Shown: piece by piece, positions 24,715 to 33,900 of the stretch
How the letters are laid out: the number at the start of each line of letters is the position of its first letter
Position numbering within the stretch: the stretch's first letter is position 1
DNA from: Amycolatopsis azurea DSM 43854
GTDB lineage: Bacteria > Actinomycetota > Actinomycetes > Mycobacteriales > Pseudonocardiaceae
DNA: 64,000 bases
Direction of reading: 5' to 3'
Assembly (NCBI RefSeq): GCF_001995215.1
Contig: NZ_MUXN01000027.1
Coordinates: forward strand, 1 to 64,000
Translations under genes and position numbers: made by a program
Notes under the pieces: generated by a model
What the model saw: the letters and a program-made list of their open reading frames with translations, nothing else
What the model was told of the DNA's origin: nothing
Database searches by the model: none

Positions 24715-26697
24715 GTGGTGCGGAGAAAGTTCTTGCTGTGCAAGTTTTTCTCAGTTCTTCTGCTCGGTGGCGCCATGGTCGCGGGCGGCGCGCAAGAGGC
24801 GGTGGGAGCGTCGACACCGATCGTCGCTCTCGCCACGTTCCCCGTCGACAGCGACAGCCACGTCACCGGGATCAACGACGCCGGTGCCATGATCGGTGCC
24901 TACAGCACCGCGGTCCGATACTCGATCCCTGTGCGCTGGAACTCCGACGGCACGGCGGCCCGGCTCGCGGTGCCGGCCGGGTACATCCCCGGCGACGCAC
25001 GGGCGATCAACTCCAAGGGGTTCATCGCCGGCTCGGCCTACGACGAACACAAAACCAAGCGACCCGTGTTGTGGCATCCGGATGGTTCGTTCGCCGAGCT
25101 GAGCACACCCGATCGCCAAGGGACTTCAGAAGCCACTGCCATCAACGACAGCGGTGTCGTGGCAGGCACCGTCTCGACCGGCGCGGCCACCAACCGCGCG
25201 GCGCGGTGGGACGCGAACGGCGTCATGACCTTGCTTCCCCTGGCACCTGGCGATTCCTGGTCGACGGCCACGGCGATCAACGACGCGGGCGTGATCGTCG
25301 GTTACTCCGGCCTTCACGCCGTGCGCTGGAACCTCGACGGCACGGTCGTCCCGCTGTCCCCGCTTCCCGGCGAAATCAACAGCACGGCCAAAGGCATCAA
25401 CAACGCCGGAATCGTCGTGGGTAGTTCCGGTGTACGTCCCGTGCGCTGGGAACCGGACGGCACGGTCACTCTCCTGCCATCCCTCTCCGAGGATCCGCAG
25501 GGCGGTGCCATGGCGATCAACGACTCCGCTGTCATCACCGGCTTCTCCGGCAGCCTTGGCGGCCGTCACTCAGCGGTGGTGTGGAACGCCCAAGGCGCGA
25601 TCAGCGACCTCGGCACGCTGCCGGGACACGGCCGGAGCCAGGGTACGGCGATCAACTCCCACGGCGTGGTGGCAGGCGACTCCGAACCGGCCTCGGCGCG
25701 CGGACGGCACGCCGTGCGGTGGACGGCGCCGGACAGGGTCACCGATCTGGGTAGATCGTTCCCTAAGTACGGATACGCCGAGGCGTTCGCGATCAACGCG
25801 CGCGGACAGAGCATCGGCGAATCCTTCGAGTCGAGAGGCTCGTTGCACCCCGTCACCTGGACACGCGCCGGCGTCCTCACCGACCTCTCCCCGAACGTCG
25901 ACCGTCTGACGGCCACCGACATCAACGCTCACGGCGTCATCGTGGGAACCAGCAAGAGATCGAAGAACCGGGACCGCGCGATCCGCTGGGAGCGGGACGG
26001 CACCGTCACGACGCTCAAGATGCCGGAAAACCACGCGTACCGCTCACTCACCTCCGGGATCAACGACAGCGGGACGATCGTCGGCAGCGCGGGTCCCGAT
26101 CGCGGCAGCCCACGACCGACACGATGGGCCCCGGACGGGACGCCGAGCCTCCTGCCTCTCCCGCCCGGCGACACCGGTGGCATCGCGGCGGCGATCGACG
26201 ACCGCGGTGTGATCGTCGGAAGTTCCGGTGACCTCGGCAGGCATGCGATCCGCTGGGACCAGGAAGGGAAGGTGAGCGAGCTGACGGGCCTGCCGGGCGA
26301 GACGCACACCCAGGCCGTCGCTCTCAACGATCGTGACGAGGTCGTCGGCCAGTCCGGATCTCACCCCGTCCGGTGGAGCCCCGACGGCCGGATCACCACC
26401 TTGCCCCTTCCCGCGGGGGCCGGCTACGGCTCGGCCACCGGGATCAGCGGCACCGGGGTCGTGTCGGGCTGGTGCGACCCCGGTGTCACCGGAGTCCCCT
26501 GGCTGGCACTGCGCTGGACACCGGACGGCACCATGACCGTACTGCCCGCACTGCCCGGAGGACACTGGACCAAGGCCAACGGCATCAACACCCGCGGCGA
26601 CATCGTGGGCGTGTCCGACAACGGCGATGGCCAGCGGCTCGCGGTGCTCTGGCCCGCCTCCGGGAACGCGGACGGCCGGCCGGTGGCCATCCGGTGA
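24715..26697 (+). CDS. Secreted HAF-repeat protein (14 repeats, probable double beta-propeller)
   Basis: 660 residues. A signal peptide (about 1-33) precedes about 14 tandem repeats of 40-48 residues, each with a core like AINDAGVIVG, then HAVRW and DGTV. This is the extracellular HAF-repeat pattern. Fourteen copies fit two seven-bladed propellers. There is no catalytic motif; such proteins are thought to bind ligands or surfaces. The first of two adjacent GTG codons (24715) has GGGAGGGG five bases upstream and is preferred. A strong terminator follows at 26735. Confidence 0.82.
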   Translation: MVRRKFLLCKFFSVLLLGGAMVAGGAQEAVGASTPIVALATFPVDSDSHVTGINDAGAMIGAYSTAVRYSIPVRWNSDGTAARLAVPAGYIPGDARAINSKGFIAGSAYDEHKTKRPVLWHPDGSFAELSTPDRQGTSEATAINDSGVVAGTVSTGAATNRAARWDANGVMTLLPLAPGDSWSTATAINDAGVIVGYSGLHAVRWNLDGTVVPLSPLPGEINSTAKGINNAGIVVGSSGVRPVRWEPDGTVTLLPSLSEDPQGGAMAINDSAVITGFSGSLGGRHSAVVWNAQGAISDLGTLPGHGRSQGTAINSHGVVAGDSEPASARGRHAVRWTAPDRVTDLGRSFPKYGYAEAFAINARGQSIGESFESRGSLHPVTWTRAGVLTDLSPNVDRLTATDINAHGVIVGTSKRSKNRDRAIRWERDGTVTTLKMPENHAYRSLTSGINDSGTIVGSAGPDRGSPRPTRWAPDGTPSLLPLPPGDTGGIAAAIDDRGVIVGSSGDLGRHAIRWDQEGKVSELTGLPGETHTQAVALNDRDEVVGQSGSHPVRWSPDGRITTLPLPAGAGYGSATGISGTGVVSGWCDPGVTGVPWLALRWTPDGTMTVLPALPGGHWTKANGINTRGDIVGVSDNGDGQRLAVLWPASGNADGRPVAIR

Positions 26698-26734
26698 CCG
26701 GTCCCGCGCACGTCGCGGACCCCGCGCTTCAGGC

Positions 26735-26770
26735 GGCGCGGGCCGGACCCCCAGAAAACCGGCCCGCGCC
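26735..26770. terminator. Terminator after the HAF-repeat gene
   Basis: A perfect 12-bp stem, GGCGCGGGCCGG pairing with CCGGCCCGCGCC, around a 12-base loop. It separates the HAF gene from the lanthipeptide locus, so the LanM gene should have its own promoter in the following 190 bp. A weaker 6-bp hairpin (TGGGGG/CCCCCA) lies at 26922-26938, just before the LanM start. Confidence 0.75.
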
Positions 26771-26964
26771 CCGTGACGCGGCGCTCCCCCTGCGTCCGCC
26801 ACGCCACCCGACCATGGTCGCCCCGGGACCGGTCCCCGCGCATGGGTGCCGGGACCCCATATTCCGGTGACGGCCGGTCCCGGTCGTCACTCTCCGGGCA
26901 TCTTCGTGCGTGCGCTGAATGTGGGGGTATCGCCCCCATGTGCGTGTCCCACCGAGCTGAAACC

Positions 26965-29844
26965 ATGGGTGGTGTGACGCCCCAGACATCGGCGACGTCC
27001 CTGCCGCTGACGTGGTGGGTGCACGGCCAGACCCCGCGCGAACGGAAGGCGGACAAGCCCGCATGGGCGGACTTCGCCGAACACGCTGTCACCACGCTTC
27101 TGCCGAAGCGCCCCCCAGTCGGTGACTGGCGTGTCGAGTTCGCCGGGGTCTTCAGGTCGTTCGTCGAAGCCGCCGTCCGTGACGCGGTGCCCGAAGACCT
27201 CGCCGGCGCGGACGTCGAAGCACTCCGCCGCGGTTTCGCCGCCCAACTCGACCAGCATCTGCTCAAGCTCTCGGTCCGCACGCTGGTCCTCGAACTCCAC
27301 CGCGCCCGCAAGGCCGGGACCCTTCAGGGCGAGACGCCCGAGGAACGCTTCTCGGACTTCGTGCGCAGGCAATCCACCCCGGACGGACTCGCGCGGCTGT
27401 GCGGCGAGTACCCGGTTCTGGCCCGGCTCCTCGCGCAGGCCTGCATCCACGCCGCCGAAGCCCACGCCGAAGCGCTGACCCGCTTCTCCGCCGACGCCGC
27501 CGCGCTGCCCTGTTCGGTCGTGGACGGCGAACTCGGCACGCTCGTCGAGGTCGCCGGCGGGATCGGCGACTCGCACGCGCGAGGGCGGTCGGTCAAGCTT
27601 CTCCGCTTCTCCAGCGGCGCCAAGGTGATCTACAAACCCCGTCCGCTGATCCTGCACGAACGGTTCACCGACGTCGTCGACCTGCTGAACAAACGGCTGC
27701 CCGGCCTCGAACTGCGGACCGCCGACGCACTGCTCCGCGACGGGTACGGCTGGCTCCGGTTCGTCGAGCACCGGCCGTGCGCCGACATCGCCGACGTCGA
27801 CCGTTTCTACCGCCGCCAGGGCATCCTCCTGGCGCTCCTGCACGCGCTCGACGCCACCGACGTCCACTACGAGAACGTCATCGCCTGCGGGGACCAGCCG
27901 GTGCTGATCGACATCGAGACGCTGTTCCAGCCCTCGCCGCCCGATCCGCCGGAAGGCGACCCCGCGGCGGCGATGCTCGCGCGGTCGGTCCAGCGCACCC
28001 TGCTGCTCCCCCAGCTCTTCGCGGGCGAGCACGGCGCCGTCGACATCTCCGGGCTCGCCGGGCGCGGCGGCAAACTGCCCACCGACCGGGTCGACTGGGC
28101 CGATCCCGGCACCGACCGGATGCGGCTGGTCCGGGTGCCCGGGGAGCTCGCGGGCGGGAACAACCTCCCCCGCCTCGACGGCCGCGACGTCTCGCCCGCC
28201 GAGCACAGCGCGGCGTTGCTCGCCGGATTCCGGCACGGCTACGACGCGATCTCCAGCGCGCGGGACGAACTCACCGAACAGCTCCGGCGCTGCGCCGACG
28301 ACCCCATCCGGGTGCTCATCCGGCCGACGAACTTCTACTTCCGCCTGCTGGACGAGACCACCCATCCCGACCTCCTGCGCGATGCCGCCGACCGCGACCA
28401 CGCGTTCGACCTGCTCGAAGAGGACTCGGCGGGTGAGGACAAGCTGCTGCGCCTGGTGCCGCACGAACGGGCCGACCTGTGGGCGGGCGACGTGCCGATG
28501 TTCACCTCGAACCCCGGCTCGATGTCGCTGCTGGACTCCCGTGGCGACAGCGTCGAGGGCGTCGTCGACCGGCCGTCACTGGACACCGTGCTGGCGAAGG
28601 TCGCGGACATGGATCCGCTCGACCAGCGCGATCAGGAATGGCTGATCTCGGCCACCCTCGCCATCAGCACGGCGACCGCCGGGCATCACGGCGGCGGCGA
28701 GACCGCGGAGACCGCGGTGCCGAACCAGGCGCCCGACGCGGAACGGCTGCTGGTGACCGCGTGCGGGATCGCCGATCACATAGTGGCCAACGCGTTCTCC
28801 GACGAGCACCGCTCCAACTGGCTCGGGATCGAGCTCGTCGACGACCGCTACTGGACCGTGCTGCCGATGGGCGCGGGACTCGGCGAGGGCTACTGCGGTG
28901 TCGCGCTGTTCCTCGCCCAGCTCGCCGAGCTGACCGGGATCGCGCGCTATCGCGACCTCGCCGCGTACGCGATCAGCCCGCTGCCTGGCCTCTTCGCCAC
29001 CCTCCGGGCCGACCCGGAGCTGGCCGCCACCGCCGGCTGCGGCGGGCTCCTCGGGCTCGGCGGCGTCGCCTACACGATCGCCCGGCTCAGCACGCTGGTC
29101 GGTCTTCCCGCCGGTGATCTGATCGAACAGGCCGTCGAACTGATGCCCGAGGCCACCGCCGGGACGCCGTCCGGGTTCACGACCGGGCTGGCGGGCGGGG
29201 TCGCGTCGATGCGCTCGGTGTACGTCCAAACAGGACTGGAGGCGGCGCTGACGAAGGCCGACCGCTACACCGGGCAGCTGCTCGACCGGGAACGTCCACA
29301 GGGGACGGGCTTCGCGCGCGGTTCCGCCGGGATCGACTGGGTCCTGAGGGCACACCGCCGGACCGGCGAAGAACCGCCCGGAAAGGCGGACGATCGGGCG
29401 GAAAGCACCGGCGGCTGGTGCGACGGCCTCTCGGGCGCCGCCCTCGGCCAGGCCGCCCACCTGCCGGAGCCCGGTCACTCCAGGGACCTCGACCGGACGA
29501 TCAAACGGCTGACCGACGGGGCACCCCTGAAGGATCTCAGTCTCTGCCACGGCGAGTCCGGAGTGCTGGAAGTGTTGTGCGTGCTGGCGGAGAACGGGCA
29601 CACTGGCGCCGCCGCCGCGGTGCGCCGCCGGACCGGTCACCTGCTCGCCGCCATCGACCAGCGCGGTGCGCGTTGCGGGACTCCCGGCGCGATCCCCGCG
29701 CCGGGGCTGCTGAGCGGCTTGGCGGGCATCGGCTACGGCCTGCTGCGGCTGGGGTTCGGCGACCGCGTCCCGTCCGCGCTCCTGCTCCGCCCCGACCGGC
29801 CGCATCCCGCGGCCACCGTCATCCCGCCGGTAAATCGAGTATGA
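26965..29844 (+). CDS. lanM: Class II lanthipeptide synthetase (LanM)
   Basis: 959 residues. The N-terminal dehydratase domain (DUF4135, about 100-500) has KVIYKPRP (Lys220, Lys224), DVHYENV (Asp299, His301, Asn304) and LIDIE (Asp316, Glu318), matching CylM residues for phosphorylation and elimination of Ser/Thr. The C-terminal LanC-like cyclase (about 590-940) keeps GYCGVALFLAQ and the zinc ligands Cys819 (GGWCDG), Cys861 and His862 (CHGESG). Both halves thus look active. It should dehydrate Ser/Thr in a leader-bearing peptide and add Cys thiols to form rings. Thirteen bases downstream is a Cys-free precursor-like gene. No protease or exporter is adjacent. Confidence 0.93.
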   Translation: MGGVTPQTSATSLPLTWWVHGQTPRERKADKPAWADFAEHAVTTLLPKRPPVGDWRVEFAGVFRSFVEAAVRDAVPEDLAGADVEALRRGFAAQLDQHLLKLSVRTLVLELHRARKAGTLQGETPEERFSDFVRRQSTPDGLARLCGEYPVLARLLAQACIHAAEAHAEALTRFSADAAALPCSVVDGELGTLVEVAGGIGDSHARGRSVKLLRFSSGAKVIYKPRPLILHERFTDVVDLLNKRLPGLELRTADALLRDGYGWLRFVEHRPCADIADVDRFYRRQGILLALLHALDATDVHYENVIACGDQPVLIDIETLFQPSPPDPPEGDPAAAMLARSVQRTLLLPQLFAGEHGAVDISGLAGRGGKLPTDRVDWADPGTDRMRLVRVPGELAGGNNLPRLDGRDVSPAEHSAALLAGFRHGYDAISSARDELTEQLRRCADDPIRVLIRPTNFYFRLLDETTHPDLLRDAADRDHAFDLLEEDSAGEDKLLRLVPHERADLWAGDVPMFTSNPGSMSLLDSRGDSVEGVVDRPSLDTVLAKVADMDPLDQRDQEWLISATLAISTATAGHHGGGETAETAVPNQAPDAERLLVTACGIADHIVANAFSDEHRSNWLGIELVDDRYWTVLPMGAGLGEGYCGVALFLAQLAELTGIARYRDLAAYAISPLPGLFATLRADPELAATAGCGGLLGLGGVAYTIARLSTLVGLPAGDLIEQAVELMPEATAGTPSGFTTGLAGGVASMRSVYVQTGLEAALTKADRYTGQLLDRERPQGTGFARGSAGIDWVLRAHRRTGEEPPGKADDRAESTGGWCDGLSGAALGQAAHLPEPGHSRDLDRTIKRLTDGAPLKDLSLCHGESGVLEVLCVLAENGHTGAAAAVRRRTGHLLAAIDQRGARCGTPGAIPAPGLLSGLAGIGYGLLRLGFGDRVPSALLLRPDRPHPAATVIPPVNRV

Positions 29845-29857
29845 GGAGAAGAACGGA

Positions 29858-30052
29858 ATGTACGAAAGAGATCTGCCCGCCACCGAAGACCCCCTCGGCG
29901 CCGTGAACCTTCCGCGCGCGCTCGAGGTCGGCTCGCGCAACCACGCGCTGGCGGGCAGCAAGCCGCGGCTGAGCGCCAACCCGCTCGCCACCCTGTCCGG
30001 TGATCCCGGATCGCCCTCCGTCGTCAGCGTGTTCACCGGCGGCTGGATCTGA
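29858..30052 (+). CDS. Putative Cys-free RiPP precursor peptide beside LanM
   Basis: 64 residues, coupled to lanM (13-base gap, AGGAG nine bases before the ATG). The N-terminal half is acidic and leader-like (MYERDLPATEDPLGAVNLPR). The C-terminal half is rich in Ser/Thr and hydrophobic residues: seven candidate dehydration sites (Ser39, Thr45, Ser47, Ser52, Ser54, Ser57, Thr60), ending VFTGGWI. There is no cysteine at all, so ordinary lanthionine rings are impossible within this peptide. No GG or GA cleavage motif is obvious. It may be a dehydrated linear peptide, use another nucleophile (Lys35, His29 or N-terminus), or not be the LanM substrate. A terminator follows immediately. Confidence 0.75.
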   Translation: MYERDLPATEDPLGAVNLPRALEVGSRNHALAGSKPRLSANPLATLSGDPGSPSVVSVFTGGWI

Positions 30053-30057
30053 GACAC

Positions 30058-30096
30058 GATCACGGAGGCGGGCTCGCGCCGCCCGCCTTCGTGATC
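30058..30096. terminator. Terminator closing the LanM-precursor unit
   Basis: GATCACGGAGGCGGGC pairs with GCCCGCCTTCGTGATC, 16 bp with one G-T pair, loop TCGCGCC. It starts six bases after the stop codon of the precursor gene and lies before the LuxR-type regulator, which therefore has its own promoter. Confidence 0.8.
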
Positions 30097-30141
30097 GACT
30101 TTTGCCCGTGACCCGGGATTCCGCTCGCTATAGTCACGGCG

Positions 30142-33030
30142 GTGGGAATCCGTTCGTCGCGGATGATCGGCCGTGACGCCGAACTGGCCGAGCTCTCCGG
30201 AGCTCTCGATCGCGCCATCGCAGGTCGCGGCGGCGCGATCTTTCTCGTGGGCGAAGGCGGCGTCGGCAAGTCCCGGCTCGCCGTCGAAGCCGCGGCGAGG
30301 GCGGTCGCCGCGGACGTCCCGGTCCTTCAGGGCCGGGCGAGTTCGATCGGCCCGCTCGTCCCGTTCCGGCCGCTGACCCAGGCACTGTTGTCGCACTTCC
30401 GCGGCGGCGGCCCGCCCCAGGTGGCCGAACTCGACCCGTTCGTCCCCGTGCTCGCCCAGCTCATCCCCGACTGGAGCCAAGGCGACCGGCCCCGGGAATC
30501 CGGCTCCCTGATGGTGCTCGCCGAAGCGGTGTTCCGGTTGCTGTCGGTTACCAGCCGCGACCGCGGCGCGCTCCTGGTGCTCGACGACCTCCAGGACGCC
30601 GACGCCGAGACGCTGTTCATCCTCGAATACCTGGTCGACAACCTGGCCGCGGCGCAGACCCTGTTCGTCGGCACGCTCCGCAACGAGCCCTCCGACGCCC
30701 TCCGCCTGGCGACCTCCGGTGCCCAGCGGATGAGCTGCGCGGTCCTCGAACTCGACCGGCTCGGCCTCGCGGACACCCGCGCCCTCGCCGCGGCCTGCCT
30801 GGAGAGCGAGCCGGAGTCCCTGCCCGCTCCCGCGGCGGAGCTGTTGTGGCGCAACAGCGCCGGCCTGCCGTTCATCGTCGAGGAGCTGCTCCACGGCATG
30901 GTGAACGACGGTCTGCTGGTCGAGGGTCGCGACGGTTGGCGCGTCATCGGCGAACTCCGCGCCCGCGTGCCCGCCGCGCTGGTCACCAGCATCGGCGTCC
31001 GGATGGAGCAACTCGGCGAGCAGGCGGGCGAACTGCTCTCGGTCGCCGCGATCATCGGGCGGCGCTTCCCGCTGTCGGTGGTGCAGACGGTCACCGGGAC
31101 GAACGACCGGACCCTGCACAACCACCTCAGCGCGGCGGTCTCGGCGAACCTGGTGACCACCGACGAGACGACGCCCGGCTGGTACGCCTTCCGGCATCCG
31201 CTGACCGCGGAAGCGTTGCTGACCCGGCAGTCACCGGCACGGAAGGCGGAACTCGCCCGTCAAGCCGCCGACGCCGTCGAGAAGCTGTACCCGGGACTGC
31301 CGGGTGATCTGTGCGCGCTCGTAGCGTCCCTCCGCCTGACCGCGCTGGACGAGCAGGCGGCGGGGCACATGTTCGCCGAGACCGGTCGACGCGCTCTCGA
31401 CGCCGGAGCCGCCGACTCCGCGGTCACGATGCTCACCAAGGCCGTCGACCTCCTCGCCGGTGCCGACGCGGGTGATCGGGCCGAGGTGCTGGAGACCCTG
31501 CTCTACGCACTCGGGCAGACCGGTCAGTTCGACCGGGCCGTCGAGCTTTCGGACGGCTTCGGCGAGATCGGGACACTCGAACGGGCCGCCAAACTCCACA
31601 CCCAGCTGGCCTGGGCGGCCTACATCGCCGGACGGCACGACGAGTGCCTCGGCCAGATCGAACGCGCCCGCGCTCCCCTCGGCTCGGCGATCTCGCCCGC
31701 CCAGCAGGCCGCGCTCGACGCCGTCGAAGCGAATCTCTGGCTCGACGTCCCGGGCCGGACCGGCACGGCGGAGCGTCTCGCGCGTCAGGCATGGAGAGTG
31801 GCCGAGGAGACCGAGCAGCCGTTCGTCGTCTGCCAGGCGCTCCAGGTGCTCGGCATGCTCGCGCTGTCGCGGGACCTCACCGAGTCCGAGCGCTACATGC
31901 AACTCGCGCGGAGGACCGCGGAGGACAACCACCTGCATCATCTCCGCACCCAGGCGCTGGTGCGGCTCGGCGGGCATCGCGTGCTGATGAACGGCGACGA
32001 ACAGACCCTGCTGCTCGCCCGCGCCGACGCCCAGCGGACCGGGTCGATCACGCTGCACTGCGCGGTCGATTCCGTGCGCACCATGCACGCGATCCTGCGC
32101 TGCGAGTTCGGGACCGCGCACCTGCTGCTGGAAGAGAACCTCGCCGTGCTCGGCAGGCTCCGGCTGACCGCGTTGCTGCAATACGCGCATATGACCAGGG
32201 CGATGTCGGCCGGGCACCGGGCGGACCGGCCCGCGATGGAACGGGCGCTCGAGGACTTCCGGGAGAGCGGCGGCGAGAACGCCCAGGAGATGGTGCTGAG
32301 CATCGGGCTCGCGCGGGTCTTCTGTTCCCTGCTGGAGGAGGACCTCGACCGGGCGCGCCGCGAACTCGACCAGGTCATCGAACTGGAGGACCGGCGGCCG
32401 AGCCGGTTCCACCTCGCCGGCCAGCACGGGCTCAGGACGCTCCTCGACACGCTCGGCGGTGCCGACTGCCCGGAGGACGGGTCCGCGGTGAGCGGGATGC
32501 GCTGGAACCGGCAGTTCGTCGAGTTCGCGCACGCCGTCGAGCACGGCAGGCGAGGCGACACGGCGGAAGCCGGGCGGGCGGTGGCCGCCGCGCTGGAGAC
32601 GTCGTCGCCCTATCCCCTGGCCCGGCACCTCGGGCTCCGGCTGATCGCCGAACCGGCGGCCGCCGACGGCTGGGGCGATCCGGCGGGCTGGCTCAAGGAG
32701 GCCGAGGAGTACTTCCACGGCAGGGACATCCAGGCGGTCGCGGGCGCCTGCCGGAGCCTGCTCCGGAAGCTCGGCGCACCCGTCCGCCAGCGTCGCGCGG
32801 GTGTCGACCGGGTCCCCGGCGACCTGCGCGCGGCCGGTGTCACCGTGCGCGAGTACGAGGTGCTGGTGCTGCTCGCCGAGCGGATGGGCAACAAGGACAT
32901 CGGCGCCCGGCTGCACATCTCCCCCAGGACGGTCGAAAAGCACGTCGCGAGCCTGCTCGCCAAGACCGGGCTCGCCGACCGTTCGGCCCTCGCCGAACAC
33001 GCCGCCGGACCGCGACCTGGCATGCTGTGA
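30142..33030 (+). CDS. Large ATP-binding LuxR-family regulator (LAL type)
   Basis: 962 residues. GEGGVGKSRL (37-46) is Walker A and LLVLDDLQDADAETL the Walker B region of a STAND/AAA ATPase. The middle is a long helical TPR-like array. The last 65 residues form a LuxR/GerE winged helix (TVREYEVLVLLAERMGNKDI, ISPRTVEKHVASLLAKTGL). LAL proteins act as cluster-situated activators of secondary metabolism. Its place after the LanM unit makes it a candidate activator for it. The start is GTG at 30142; an ATG at residue 8 is an alternative. Confidence 0.9.
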   Translation: MGIRSSRMIGRDAELAELSGALDRAIAGRGGAIFLVGEGGVGKSRLAVEAAARAVAADVPVLQGRASSIGPLVPFRPLTQALLSHFRGGGPPQVAELDPFVPVLAQLIPDWSQGDRPRESGSLMVLAEAVFRLLSVTSRDRGALLVLDDLQDADAETLFILEYLVDNLAAAQTLFVGTLRNEPSDALRLATSGAQRMSCAVLELDRLGLADTRALAAACLESEPESLPAPAAELLWRNSAGLPFIVEELLHGMVNDGLLVEGRDGWRVIGELRARVPAALVTSIGVRMEQLGEQAGELLSVAAIIGRRFPLSVVQTVTGTNDRTLHNHLSAAVSANLVTTDETTPGWYAFRHPLTAEALLTRQSPARKAELARQAADAVEKLYPGLPGDLCALVASLRLTALDEQAAGHMFAETGRRALDAGAADSAVTMLTKAVDLLAGADAGDRAEVLETLLYALGQTGQFDRAVELSDGFGEIGTLERAAKLHTQLAWAAYIAGRHDECLGQIERARAPLGSAISPAQQAALDAVEANLWLDVPGRTGTAERLARQAWRVAEETEQPFVVCQALQVLGMLALSRDLTESERYMQLARRTAEDNHLHHLRTQALVRLGGHRVLMNGDEQTLLLARADAQRTGSITLHCAVDSVRTMHAILRCEFGTAHLLLEENLAVLGRLRLTALLQYAHMTRAMSAGHRADRPAMERALEDFRESGGENAQEMVLSIGLARVFCSLLEEDLDRARRELDQVIELEDRRPSRFHLAGQHGLRTLLDTLGGADCPEDGSAVSGMRWNRQFVEFAHAVEHGRRGDTAEAGRAVAAALETSSPYPLARHLGLRLIAEPAAADGWGDPAGWLKEAEEYFHGRDIQAVAGACRSLLRKLGAPVRQRRAGVDRVPGDLRAAGVTVREYEVLVLLAERMGNKDIGARLHISPRTVEKHVASLLAKTGLADRSALAEHAAGPRPGML

Positions 33031-33033
33031 TCC

Positions 33034-33273
33034 ATGAGCGACCTCACCGTGTACGGCGCCGGCTGGTGCCCCGACGTCAAACGCAGCCGTGCCTTGCTGG
33101 ACGCGAAGGGTGTCGAGTACGCCTACGTCGACGTCGAAGTGGACACCGGCGCCGAAGAGATCGTGCGCGCGTTGCAGAACGGTGCGCGGCGGATCCCGAC
33201 CATCGTCTGGCCGGACGGCACCCACCTGGTCGAACCGAGCGACGACGAACTCACCACGCACCTGAACCGGTGA
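33034..33273 (+). CDS. Glutaredoxin-family protein (mycoredoxin/NrdH-like), monothiol
   Basis: 79 residues, thioredoxin fold. The active-site loop reads GAGWCPDVKRS, so only one cysteine is present where mycoredoxins have CxxC; RRIPTIVWPDG carries the cis-Pro and LVEPSDDEL the C-terminal helix. It may act as a monothiol exchange enzyme using mycothiol. The ATG is 4 bases after the LAL stop, and its own stop overlaps the next GTG, so all three are co-transcribed. Confidence 0.82.
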   Translation: MSDLTVYGAGWCPDVKRSRALLDAKGVEYAYVDVEVDTGAEEIVRALQNGARRIPTIVWPDGTHLVEPSDDELTTHLNR

Positions 33274-33485
33274 CCCTTCCGGACGTCCCGATCGGCACGA
33301 GGGTCGTCGTGCGGTACCGGATCGAAGGCGGGTTCACCGACGCGCTCGGCTACCTGCGCTCCCGTGACGAGGCGGAATGCACGGTGGAGACCAAACGCGG
33401 CCTGGCGACGATCCGGCTGGCGGACATCGTGCTGGCGAAGCCGGTCCCGCCTCCTCCTGCACCGCGTGGCTCTCGCGGGTCGTAA
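33270..33485 (+). CDS. SH3-like N-terminal domain of a GNAT protein, stand-alone (probably truncated)
   Basis: 71 residues from a GTG overlapping the previous stop. The sequence VPIGTRVVVRYRIEGGFTDALG and the closing LADIVLAKPVPPPPAPR match the N-terminal SH3-like domain of Rv0428c/Cg3035-type GNAT acetyltransferases, which run to about 300 residues. Here a TAA follows the proline-rich linker and no acetyltransferase sequence is found downstream. It is either a truncated remnant or an independently kept domain. Confidence 0.7.
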   Translation: MTLPDVPIGTRVVVRYRIEGGFTDALGYLRSRDEAECTVETKRGLATIRLADIVLAKPVPPPPAPRGSRGS

Positions 33486-33763
33486 GTGGCTTAGGCACCT
33501 AGTGGATTCCGGCTGCCGTTGGTCCCGGATCCGGAATCAGGCGATCGCCACGTTCGTCTCACGCGCACCAGTAGTCGCAGCGGCTGCGCGTGAAGGCCCC
33601 CTTCCCTCGGCTCAGCCGAGGAAACTCGACCTTCACGCCTTGCCCAGTACATGAAGGCATGGTTCTGGACTGAACAGTGAGGCCGACTGCGCCCCGAGTA
33701 TCCACATAGGACATTTAGTGACGATCGAGTGTCCGATTAGTGTCGGCATGAACGTTTTCACGT
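33486..33763. other. Non-coding stretch with a terminator-like hairpin
   Basis: No gene is visible. A hairpin at 33590-33636 has outer arms GTGAAGG/CCTTCAC and an inner 8-bp stem CCTCGGCT/AGCCGAGG; it probably ends the LAL-glutaredoxin-SH3 transcript. The rest leads to the inverted-repeat element beginning at 33764. Confidence 0.5.
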
Positions 33764-33847
33764 GGGGCCGTGAGTGATAAAGAGGGTTATTGAGGAGAAG
33801 AGCAAATGTGGCGGGTTCATTCGCTCGCCCGAACGCCGACCTCGAGT

Positions 33848-33900
33848 GTTGTGAAAGCCACTTCCGCAACGTTGAAGGTTGCGGAAGTGGCTTTCACAAC
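33848..33900. repeat. 23-bp perfect inverted repeat inside the element
   Basis: GTTGTGAAAGCCACTTCCGC and three further bases (33848-33870) pair perfectly with 33878-33900 around a 7-base loop. It is the first of two strong hairpins within the MITE-like element. Confidence 0.9.

Noticed and set aside
24340..29844. Link between the unusual tRNAs and a tRNA-dependent RiPP dehydratase
   Set aside because: The synthetase is class II (LanM), which uses ATP and not aminoacyl-tRNA; no LanB-like gene is present.
28576..31197. 873-codon open frame antisense to LanM, precursor and LAL genes
   Set aside because: It crosses three well-supported genes and a terminator and has no recognisable domain.
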